A stretch of DNA of 64,000 nt from Mansonella perstans (Eukaryota; Nematoda; Chromadorea; Rhabditida; Onchocercidae), in NCBI GenBank assembly GCA_037074765.1, contig JBAMDO010000167.1, positions 55,403-119,402 on the forward strand, given 5' to 3'. Both the position numbers and the translations under genes were made by a program. Shown one piece after another: positions 1 through 10,688 of the stretch (position 1 is its first letter; each line of letters opens with the position of its first letter). The notes beneath the pieces were generated by a model. The model was not told the origin of the DNA. It did no database searches and saw only the letters and a list, made by a program, of their open reading frames with translations.

Positions 1-229
1 ATTAATACTAAAAAGCCGAGTAAAATTATAAAAATCACCGTCCCATCAAAACAAAATTGTAAAACTTAAACTGTTATAACAATACAATAATTTTAAACCA
101 TATTTAACAAAAACATACAAACTAAAGTTAAAAAAATATAACTCTGTAAAAAGCAAAAAATAACTTAATAAGAATAACAATTAACAAAATAGAATTTTTC
201 AAAAAAATTTCAAAAATTAAACTAAAAAA

Positions 230-1020
230 GCATATTATAAAAACAACAAAAAGAAAACCAAAAAAATAAAAACCAATAGGTAAAAGGATAAATCAACACA
301 GTACTGTCAATATATCAAAACGAAAACGAAGATAAGCTCTACGAGAAAAAACAATGAAACATTCTATAAAATAAAAAAAAAAAAAAAAAACTACTATCAA
401 AAAACAAACTAGAAGCTAAAAACCTAAAATATAATAAATTGCCATATTCTCCTAAAAACAAAAAGGCAAAACCAGTACTAGAATGATCTACATTAAAACC
501 ACTAACCAACTCCCTTTCACATTTAGAAAAATCAAAAGGAGCTTGATGCAAATCAACTAAAAGTAAACAAAAAAAAAAGACAAAAAAAACAAAGCAAAAA
601 ATAAACAAAAAGTATAACGCAAACTAATACTTTTATTAAATAATAAAAAAATCAACAAATAAACAGAAAAAGCAATCTCATGGGAGTATCTTTAGGCACA
701 AGATCGTAATCCACTAAAAAAAGCATAATTACTACCCCTAAAAATACCGGATAACATAATAAAATACACAGAAACACCCATTAAACAAAATAAAAATACA
801 CCAGAAAGAAAAAAACAAACTAAATAAAATTAACGTATAATAAAAAAAAATTAAAACTATCCTTAATCCAAAACCCTGGGAAAAAATGAATTTTATCATA
901 ATCCCCATGACAATAAAGAGCAGATCTTGAACCAGTAAAATGTAAAAAAAACAAATGAAAAATAACCAAAACTATTACTAATTATGACAAAATAAAATCA
1001 GTAGAATAAAAAAACTTCAA
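230..1020 (-). pseudogene. Nuclear copy of mitochondrial DNA (NUMT): cytb fragment next to nad1 fragment
   Basis: Read on the minus strand with the invertebrate mitochondrial code (TGA=Trp, AGA/AGG=Ser, ATA=Met). About 957-850 encodes a cytochrome b segment ([26 protein letters not shown]). About 800-245 encodes NADH dehydrogenase subunit 1 (GSNYAFFSGLRSCA, then HQAPFDF...ERELVSGFNV and the FLGEYGN block). A TAA at 694-692 replaces a codon expected to be sense, so the copy is broken. Base composition (minus strand strongly T-rich, many TTT codons) fits filarial mtDNA. Cytb and nad1 are not neighbours in the filarial mitochondrial gene order as I know it, so the two pieces were probably joined after or during insertion. 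Positions 1-230 have the same composition but I could not assign them. An assembly chimera is the main alternative to a real insertion. Confidence 0.72.
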
Positions 1021-1043
1021 AAGTATTTCTACATGCACTAAAT

Positions 1044-4025
1044 CTACCCCAAATTCATCAGATTAAATATTTTCCTCAATATGGAATTGAAGTTAGGTCG
1101 TACATTCATTGCTGATATATTATCTTCATCTTCCACTTAATCGAATAGATTCAATCGTTGTAAAGCAAATTTTGCACAAATTGCATAACAAAGAGTTTAA
1201 TAAATAATTTTTTTGGTTAAAAAAACTATTGTACGTTCACGAAATCCAAAGTTTTCGATAGCTGACATTTTTTGTAGAAATGAATAAAAAGAACTCATTA
1301 AATGAAATTGGTGGTCAAGAGTTTAACAGAGACTACTGAATCACTTCCATTAGGAATTGTTAAGAATTCTTTTATAAATACATACCCACACTGAAATGGT
1401 ACATCCTGTAATTGATAATTCACTTCCATATATAATAATATAATAATATCTATTAATTTTTAATCCTTTATGCTGAATAGTTTCATTTCATTTGTTATAC
1501 TGTATTATTAAAAATAATTTATGCAAAGGATATTTTGTACAATTTCATTTCATTTCGCTTTTATTTTTCCAAACCTTTGAAATTGAGGTGAGATTAGCGA
1601 GAAGGGAAAGCTGCATTGTTTTCATCTTCTATTTTCATACGTAATATGTTAGATAGAGATTGTCAGGATGCTTAAAAGAAAAACAGCATGCTTAAAAAAA
1701 AAGAAAAAAAAAACAGAACTGGTACCTATTTCTACTTGCTAAGCAGAAGTAAATTGAATGGTTAAGTTATTCACTGAAAAAGTGTTAGAATAATTTTCAG
1801 TGTGTTTTCAATTTCAATTTTCTCTAGTATATTTTACAACAACAAGCAAATCTGTTGGACTGTCATTAAATATATACCAGAGTTTGGAATGTGCAATAAA
1901 TGCTTTCTTTTAGAACTGGGAAATGCACATGACGAGGTTTTTACAAAACGAGGGATTTTATGCCTCAATAATTCTCCAACTTAGTTATGTGAATAGCTTC
2001 GAATTAGATTAAATCCTATAAAAGCAAACAAATTCAATCAATTCAGAATGGTTACTGTTTTGATAAATAACTTTATTAAGATAATTTATACCAACTGGAT
2101 TCAAATTCAGCATTCAAACGCGTTTTTTCGAAAAAAGATTAACTTATACTTTTATACCTAGAATTTTGGAAACATTTAACTTGTAAAGGATCTGAACAGA
2201 AGTTTTATAAAGTTAAGAAAAACGAAATTTTTGAAAACAATTAGAAAATCTGAAAACGAAAGAGGGTGGAAGAAGTTTTTATTACGGGTCAACACTCTTT
2301 TCTTTATTTATAATCCTTTATTGCATTACATTTTGCGATTAAAATACTTTGAACATATTATTTGCTTCTTAACCTTTATTATCGACATCGTGTAATGCTG
2401 TCAGTTAATAAGTTTCATCATCATCATCATGAAATGAACCAGAAAAGAAAATAAAAATAAAACAGATCAAAAATTCCAATGCTAGAATTATAAATCAACT
2501 GGACAACATTTGATTCTTATGAACCATAAAAATTTAAAATGCTCTTAAATATCTCAAATTCCTGGCATTTCTTGGGATTACGAAATGAATCTTAGAGTAA
2601 AAGTTTTGCCATAGTTTATCGTTGTACTATATATTGAAATGGCATTCACTAATAAATCTTATTCATTCAGTTTTTTTGATTCGTTTTTCTGATTTATTTA
2701 CCTTCTATGCTATGTTGTGGCAAAATTTTCCTTTGTTTTAGAGGCGATTGAAAATGAAGTTTTTTTTGTATTTGACATGGATGCAAAAGCGTTTGATAAA
2801 GGTTTATTAAATGCAATATATCAAATTGCAACATTCATTGCAACATATTCGGAATAAAATTTTGCAAATAAAAATCACAATAAGATAAAAATATGACGAT
2901 AATCACAACTTTTCATTGCACATTTTCGCCTTGTATTTTACGTAATTGTTGCAAAAAATTAACAAATTCGAGAATTGTGATCCGAATATTTCGTAGCTTC
3001 AACTTACCATCCTGACTTTTTGTTTGAAATTCAATATTCACAAACATTTTACCATGCGTATCAGACTTATTCGAACCAGCAACATTTACTGAAAATAATA
3101 TGGGAGAGATGAAGATGAAAATAGAAACATTGAAATAAACTTAAAAAAAATTAATATGACAAAAATTGAAAAATTCTAGAAAAAATATTACATTTTAACC
3201 AGTCTCAAAAATCCTTTAGCAATTTAATTTTTTGATCAATTAATCCTCATTAGACATGAGTTAATTCGTAGATGTAATATCATATTATCACTTAATTCTC
3301 AATCGTAATTAAAGAAATATAAATCAAACAATTTTCAACCAGTTAAAATATATAATTGTTTTTTTTTTTTTAAAATGTAATTGTTTATATATATATATAA
3401 TTTTTTCTTTAAATTTTTTTTTTTAAATTTAAAATATATAATTGTTTATATATAATTGGCCTTGGAAAAATTTTTTTTTTGCATAGTTTCTTTTTAAAAT
3501 CAAAAGGTAAATATTTAATAAGAAAATATCTGCGATATTTTCCAGATTTCCTTAAATAATCTTTATTGTATTTTTAAATCGTTATTGAAATTTCTCTACT
3601 TAATGTCACTTTACCAAATTGTATGCACAGAAACCTTATTCAGTTCAAATAAAGAAGTTGAAATGAAACCTATCAACCTGATAAAACCGTTAACTGAGTT
3701 GTTCAATTAATAAAAACATATACTGAATTTTCAAATCTTTTAAAACTATTCAGATCTTTAAAATCACAGACTGATTCATTTAGCAATTATATTATTGGTG
3801 TAAGGAATTATATCTTTCAGCTTAATTAAAGCCCTTCGAACCAATTATATATTATGCTTTGAATTTTTGCTATATTTACAAAAACAATTTTTAAAATTAG
3901 TTAATAATTAAAAATGCATGAAAATTCTAAATTTTGATCTAATTTCAAAATAATATAATATCTTATGAATAAAATATCTGAAATTTACCAGTTAATGCAT
4001 ATCGAACATGCTCTAACGTTTCCAT
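1044..4025 (-). CDS. Possible new four-exon gene, 103-residue protein of unknown function
   Basis: Four minus-strand exons can be joined, every junction in phase 1: 4025-3989 (starts METLEHVRYALT), 3088-3008 (NVAGSNKSDTHGKMF, then VNIEFQTKSQD), 1979-1878 (GELLRHKIPRF, then KRKHLLHIPNS) and 1135-1044 (EDEDNISAMNVRPNF, ending NLMNLG and TAG). Exon 2 is the strongest, with acceptor ATTTTCAG and donor GTAAGT. The first exon follows a good acceptor at about 4050, as expected for a trans-spliced start. Acceptors of exons 3 and 4 end in TAAG and lack a pyrimidine tract, so those two are the weakest. I see no signal peptide, membrane segment or known domain. The gene lies head to head with the asparaginyl-tRNA synthetase gene, 920 bp between start codons, so a shared promoter region is possible. 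Function unknown. Single exons may be wrong even if the gene is real. Confidence 0.42.
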
Positions 4026-4945
4026 TTATCCTGCTGCATACAGAGCTCTCTAAACTAACTTCAAATCAGTAAACCATCCAAAGTGTCATCTGTCTCAATA
4101 GGTCAATTACAAAAAACCATAAAACATTCTCAGATCCTCAATCGATAATTGTGATTTCTTCAAATTCATCAGTAGAAATTGCAATTATCCTTAAATTCAT
4201 CAACTGGAAATCCAAGATCCTATATTCTTCAATCTATCATCACAAACTACCAGAAATACTCTCAAATTCATGATTTAGAATTGCAAACACTTCACAACCA
4301 CCTGACCTTGAGATTTTTCCTTTGTTGCATAGAACGCCCATGCAACATATCAGATTTTGAAACTTCTCTAATGCTAGTTCTGCTTTCCAGGAGATAATTG
4401 TTGATGTAAATGAGTTAAATTTGATTAAAGATTAAAACTTTATTGAAATTATTGAGACTAAAGAGGGAGAGAGAGAGAGAGAGAGAAATGGAACAGAGAT
4501 TAATAAAAATTGCCAGTAATATTGAAGTTTTCGAAGAAAGAGGCAATGAGAGAGAGAGAGAGAGAGAAAAAAAAAGCATAGATTAAAAATAAAAAATAAA
4601 AATTTGTTCAAAATTCAAAAAAAAATAGCATTTCTAATAAGTAGATCAAATTTGTTTAATTTTAATAAATTTCCTTTCTTTTCTTTTCTGTTCATATCAC
4701 TCTTTTTTTTTCTTTCACTTATAATCTTCATTATAGTTTTCAATATTTTAACAAATCTTTTTAATCTTTACACTCTCTACAATTAGCTCTATCTATAGAA
4801 GGTTCTTTTTTTCTTTTTTTTTTACTGCATTTTTGAAGTTGTTTTTTACTTTTTAATAATTTGTTATATGTTCTTACAGAATAGTAGAGTGAAAGTGATA
4901 CGTGCCAAATGGAATACTTAACAAAATTTATTAAACGCTAAAAGA
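4026..4945. other. Divergent intergenic region with GA repeats and a trans-splice acceptor
   Basis: About 920 bp between two divergent start codons. It holds GA microsatellites at about 4461-4490 and 4548-4567, A/T-rich tracts, and a 3' splice site (TTCTTACAG, ending 4879) 66 nt before the plus-strand ATG. No convincing coding exon seen. Confidence 0.5.
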
Positions 4946-7900
4946 ATGTCCGTAAAAGCTGCGATTAAATTGCTTGAATGTCGTTCTGTTTCATCGCTAT
5001 TGCAGATAAATCAGAAATTAAGGGATATACGAATACAGGTTTGTAAGTACATCAACAATTTTATGTTTATTGTTGTGGAGCATGAAGTATCATCATATTA
5101 CACTTACACTGACGTGCAGTATAATTTGAATACAAGTACCAAAAGAATATTTCGTAGAAAACTTGATATTATCGATTTTTAAATTTATTCGTTTAATCTT
5201 ATATTTCATCCTTAAAGCGGTATAGTTATTTTAAATCTAATTAACCGAAAAGAGCTATAAATTGCCTAAATATTGCCAACATTGCCAGTTGTTAGATTAT
5301 GTCATTAAAATAGCGAAATAGCAACACAGTGAATAGTAAACGGATAGTTTCTTTTTTTTCTTTCAAGCTCAAATATCACATTAATAAAAATCAAGTTGAA
5401 TTTTTGTTTAAAGTCTATCTTCCCTTTATACTGTAATTTACGCCAAGTTTAATTAATACATTAAAAGTTTTGATCAGGATTTATTTCCAAGTCAACAAAA
5501 TTTATTATTTTTAAACTTTTTGTTCCCTGCTACAAATAATGAAGCTAAAATGGTCTCAGATTGTCTTGACTATAGAAAATAAAAGCTCTACTTTAGATTA
5601 GCCTGATTACTCTTTATTTGCTTTTATTTTTCATGTAAGTTAAACATTTCTTGTATCATTGAATCGTCATAGTTTTTTTGTTCTTTGAAAGAATTATCAA
5701 TTTTCAGGGATGGGCACGTCGAGTAGAAACACGTGGGAAATTTTTGTTTTTACGTATCAGTGATGGATGTTCGTTGAAAACGGTGCAAGCTATAGTACAG
5801 CGTGATATTTGTCCTAAAGTACCAATAGGTAGTGCTGTTGATATCGTTGGTGACTGGGTAAGGAGTCACGGTAGGCAACAAAGCATGGAATTGTTTGCTA
5901 CAAATTGTGAAGTTGTGGGATTACAGCAAAAAATGGCAGGTTTTCGTTTTGTTCATACAGTTCTTTTTCGCCCTAAAATCTAGATCAAGTTAAATAATTT
6001 AAATAATTACCATTATGTGAAATGAAGTAATTCTAAGTTGCAAATAGCATAGCATTGGGAAATGAATAATTGGCTGGCCTGTCATCATTCAAGTTATTCG
6101 TCCCATTTATTATATCAGCAAATAGAGAAATTTTGCACTATTCCACTAATAGTCATTGATTTGTAATAAACTGTATTTTATTTTTAAAGTGACATTTTTT
6201 GTTGATTCCATGATTTCGATCACCAAAATTTGTTCAGTTGCTGTGCGTGATTTCCATGATATTGATCGCATATTGTGCAAAGTTTAGTTCAACGAATTGC
6301 CCACCGAGGAAAATTCTGCGGATGTTATACGTAAGAAATATCACTTACGCATGAAATCCATACCATTCATGTGTGTCTTGCGGCTGCGATCTCGTCTAGA
6401 CCAGTTGAGTCGATCTTTTTTCGAGGTTTCTTTTCATGTTGTCGAACATTTAATGACTGCGAAAACAAACTTTTACTAGACTTTTTAGAACTGTTTTTAC
6501 AAGAAATACGTAATTGGTTTCATGTTTGAAATGCAAAAGTATAAGCTTTGACTTATGCAAATTCTGTTCTTTTTTTCAGTGCATAGCTGCTGAGTTCATT
6601 TGATAGCTATCCCTTCAAGATTTTCCATAAATTATGACATTTGAATTCAGATTATGATCTTACACTTGACTAAATTGTTTTTTAGCAGATAATTCTGCTG
6701 AATTCTGTATTTTTCAAATTATGTAATTTTAAAAAATATTTTTTTAGAAGGAATTGTTCATGCATGTGGATACACCGCTCTTAACGCACAATGACTGCGA
6801 AGGTGGTGGTGATGTATTTACTGTTCAGGTACTAATAAACAATTCAATCCAGTTATTTTATTGTATAATTGGAAGAAACCGTTATTAGCAGAACGGACAT
6901 TTTGAATCATCTTTACGGTAGTATTAATACTGATGGGATTGATCCTTTTCTTTTACGGTATGTTAGTTTAATCTGTTTTACCTAAATTCATGTATCAATG
7001 TCCGAAGTGTACAAAAAGACTTTTCTTTAAGTATGTAAAATCAATTAGTCATTGTTAGACAATGGTCGAGATGGTCATAAATTTATGCCATTGTTAATTT
7101 TTTCTCTCTTTTAGACGGGTAAGCGAAATTATTTCGGTGACCAGGCAGTTCATTTACAAGTTTCATGTCAGCTACATTTAGAATCCTTTGTTGGGTGCGT
7201 TAATTTATAGTATTTATTTTATGCCGCAATTTTTAATTTACACTAGTTCCATGTAATTTTCATTTGAGGTTTTTCTTGCATTTTTTCAGTTTATAAAACA
7301 TTATGTTCCACAATATTAATATTTATAATTTGTTGTAGCAGCTTACCGAAAGTATACACAATAGCACCTGCATTACGTGCTGATCATTCACAGACTCGAC
7401 AACATTTGGCAGAATTTCGAATGTTGGAGGCAGAATATGCTTTTGCAGATGATTTAGAACAATTATGTGATTTAGTAGAGCGCTACGTTAACTATGTGGT
7501 GGATGGAATGCTTAGTTGTGATATGGCAGAAATCAGTTCAGTGATGCAAACATTTTGCGATGAGGTAAAGTAATTCCTTATTTTTTAAAAATTATGCCTT
7601 GGTAGATTTGTTCATTAACAAGCTGAAAGTTTAATCTTCAACCTTCAGCTGAAATGACAACTGGATTAGAAATAGCTTTAAGTGATTGTTAGTTGTATGT
7701 AAATTTTAAGTTACTTGTCGTCGCCTTACATCCAAATAAAGTTGTCTTTCAGAGTGCAAAAGTACAGTCACTTTTCTGGATTAATGCTTCTCAGAAGCCA
7801 TTTCCTCGTATGCATTATAATGAAGCGATTGCGGTGCTGCAAAGTAAAGGTGAGATGATACCTGATGGTCGGCTTAGCAAGGAGAACGAATTAACCATGG

Positions 7901-8509
7901 TGCGGCACTGTGCTGGCCCAGTATTTGTCCTCCGTTATCCACATATACAGAAGCCATTCTATATGAAACGCTGCGGCATATATGTATGAAAATGTTCTTT
8001 ATATTTAACTAGATAAAAGTTGTAAGGGTATTTTTTTCACGTCCAAAAATAAGTGAACTTTTTTACCAGTAGAGCGTAAGATTGCATCCGTTAGTTGTGG
8101 AAATAAAATGCTTTGTCTTGATTTGATAGGAATGGGTCATCATTGATATTATCAAGTTCAATTGTTACTCGAAAAGTCAAACTCGCGGATAATGAAAGGG
8201 AGAGAATAGTATGAATTTTATGGAACTTCTGAGGTAAATTATTTGTTGTAGGCGGAATGTTTCGATTTGTTGGCACCATTTGTTGGTGAGCTGGCTGCTG
8301 GTTCTTTGAGAGAGTCAGATTCAGAAGAGCTCTATCGCCGTGGATGCGATGATTCGTTGAATTGGTATTTAGAAATGAGACAGCATGGACATCCACCAAG
8401 TGCAGGATTTGGCATTGGTCTGGAACGTTTCATGCAAACTTTGTTCGGTATTGTAAACATTAAGGACACGGTGGCGTTCCCGAGGTGGTACAAGCATTGC
8501 CCTAGCTAG
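4946..8509 (+). CDS. nars-2: Asparaginyl-tRNA synthetase, mitochondrial type (NARS2)
   Basis: Class IIb aminoacyl-tRNA synthetase that charges tRNA-Asn, probably in mitochondria. Exons: 4946-5038, 5708-about 5939, 6288-6425, 6748-6828, 7115-7194, 7339-7564, 7753-7983, 8252-8509, about 444 residues. Exon 1 gives a short N-terminus without acidic residues before position 11, as in a transit peptide. Exon 2 is the OB-fold anticodon-binding domain (GWARRVETRGKFLFLRISDG). Exon 4 carries HVDTPLLTHNDCEGGGD (motif 1 region). Exons 5-6 carry QVSCQLHLES and APALRADHSQTRQHLAEF (motif 2 region). The last exon carries GFGIGLERF (motif 3, about residues 411-419) and ends in the NARS2-like tail IKDTVAFPRW. 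Odd point: exon 2 to exon 3 does not keep frame through the best GT donor (5940). A GC donor after ATG at 5935, or a one-base error in the A-run 5928-5933, would restore it. It lacks the long extension of the cytosolic enzyme. Confidence 0.9.
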
Positions 8510-9133
8510 CTAGTATTATAGACTGCCATTTTTTGCTGTGAAATTGATTTCTTGATTGTTGTAATATTATAAAGCTTTCCTAATATGGTTCCTTTCTCGG
8601 GTGCAATATATTTGTGTGCCTGTTTTTGTTGCTGCAAATCTTTTCCTTGAGAATTGAGATTAGGAAAACGTATAATTATTTCCATAGAATTTATAGATAA
8701 GAAATGAAATTATGATGAATTTAAATTTTTGTCTTCTGCTATTATAAGTTGTAAAATTCTATTTGAATTCAATAAATTGAAGTGATTTTCAAAAATTTAT
8801 TGAATAAATTAATTTTTTTTATTAGCTTGCTGCTTTATTGCAGTGCTTATCTGTGTTTGATAGTACTTTATATTTCATCTGATTTATTGCTTCCAATTTC
8901 GAGCTTTTACCGTTTATCGCATCACTTCGTACTTTACCTGCGAATATGATTTTGTTAACTGTTACTACTCGTCGGACAAGTAATTTTTTAGTTTGTCACT
9001 TCGAATAAGAAGATGAGAATTAGTTTTGAATGAACTATATTATTGTTATTTCAGGATTATACACTATTATTTCATTGCAGCACAGTTTCATGGACTTTAA
9101 GAACAGTTCTCCTTAAATAAAATGACTTTATAA
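8510..9133 (+). other. Intercistronic region between nars-2 and POP5
   Basis: 624 bp. AATAAA at 8771-8776 is a plausible polyadenylation signal for the upstream gene. A clean 3' splice site (TTTCATTGCAG, ending 9080) lies 53 nt before the POP5 start and fits trans-splicing. The leader would contain a tiny upstream ORF at 9090-9116. Confidence 0.5.
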
Positions 9134-10688
9134 ATGGTGAAACTCAAGAACAGGTTTTTTCTTCAGCTTTTTTTTGCTTACTGTTGTAAGTGATTCATGA
9201 TGCTTGTCAAGAATGTCATCGATCATAGATTCAATATTTTTCTGCAAAAGTCTAACATTCAGCTAATTGGATGCATACTATTTTTTTTCTGTGGTATTCC
9301 TATCAATGAACATTCTGATTCTTCTTTATAGTTCTCGAATCATTTTTAATTACAATTTGTAGATTTTCATTCGTTTTTTCTTTTTTTTTTATTGTTTCTT
9401 GATAATTTCAAAATCATTTTAATTTTACGTATTTTAATTGAAAAATAAATAAATTGGAATGGGGATTTTGGTTAGCTACTGAATTCGATGATGACTGAAA
9501 TTTTTTCAGATATATTTTGTTGGATATATTATTTGATGAAAAAGGTGGCATTGTAACAGAAACATCGATTTATGTGGCATTGTGTAAACAGATCGGAATT
9601 CTCTTTGGTGATTACGGGATGGCAGCAGCGAAACTTTCACTAAATGTTAAGGTATATTTAATGATAGTTTGATCAAAAAATTACAATTTGAAAAAGTTAT
9701 TAGAATTGTTTTTTTATGTAACTGCAGTTGGTTTTTATGTATACCTGCATAATACTTACTGATTTCCTCTGATAATTTCGAATGAAAGAGTACTACTATT
9801 GCAGTTTTGTTAGTGAAAAGTAAGTAGTTCGATCAGTTTATGTGGGTTACTTTTAGGTTTTTGATGCTGGTACAGCAACAACTATTATCAGAATATCGAA
9901 AGAATTTGCGCAGCGACTGCTCAGTGCAATACCATTCGTACGCACAGTTGATGGTATACCGGCTGTACTACAAGTTCTTTTTGTTGGTTAGACTATTCTT
10001 ACTTATTTATGCATTTAAATTGAAAACGGAAAGATAAAATTGATCTCACAGGAAGAAATGAAAACGAGATCATTTGGAAATTATGTTTATAATGTAATAT
10101 TCAAAAGAAGGAATATTATTGACTGTTATCAGCAAAACCGTAACAGCCATGACAGTAATGGTGACAACAATAATAACAGTAATAATAATAATGATAGTAG
10201 CAATATTAATAATAATAACAACAATAATAATAATAATTTTTTATTAATTGCTATTAATAATGAATGTAAATAATAGCAGCAATAATAATATGTAATAAAT
10301 AGAATTATATATTCACTGCTTACTTTTTTGAAACATTTTGTCTTTTTAGGTTCATCTATACGATCGTGCCAGAGAGCACTGTTGAGGATTAATCGGAAAA
10401 ATTTGTATTCTAGTTACATACTTGCAAAAACCGACGGTGAGAAAGCATTTTTAGCCTGAACATACCAAATTTATCTAAGGCATATAATGTAGTTTCCTGT
10501 TTCTTTTATATTTTATTTAATATCAAAAAAAAATTTATTTCCGAAGACAGAGTAGTCAAAAACGAGGAGAAGGAAGATATAATAATTTTGATAAAATTTT
10601 CACTTGTTTAGGAGAAAAGAAAGATATACTGGAAGCTATACGAAGCGTTACGGGAAATGTGGAATTTGATAATACCTTAAATGTTTAA
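9134..10688 (+). CDS. POP5: Ribonuclease P/MRP protein subunit POP5
   Basis: Small protein subunit of RNase P and RNase MRP, the nuclear ribonucleoproteins that mature tRNA 5' ends and process pre-rRNA. Five exons keep frame: 9134-9153, 9510-9651, 9857-9986, 10350-10436, 10612-10688, giving 151 residues, close to the usual Pop5 length. The joined start MVKLKNRYILLDIL matches the conserved Pop5 start (MVRFKNRY type). The core GDYGMAAAKLSLNV and the C-terminal RNA-binding block VGSSIRSCQRALL with RINRK follow in family order. The first exon is only 20 nt and its donor GTTTTT is weak, but the join recreates the family consensus exactly. It lies 625 bp after nars-2 on the same strand. The human acidic C-terminal tail is absent. 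I am confident of the family. Confidence 0.92.
10140..10275 (+). repeat. AAT/AAC trinucleotide repeat in POP5 intron 3
   Basis: Imperfect run of AAT, AAC and AGT triplets inside the intron between POP5 exons 3 and 4. It produces an Asn-rich ORF that is not a gene. Confidence 0.8.

Noticed and set aside
8091..8399. 102-codon minus-strand ORF
   Set aside because: Antisense shadow of the last nars-2 exon and intron.
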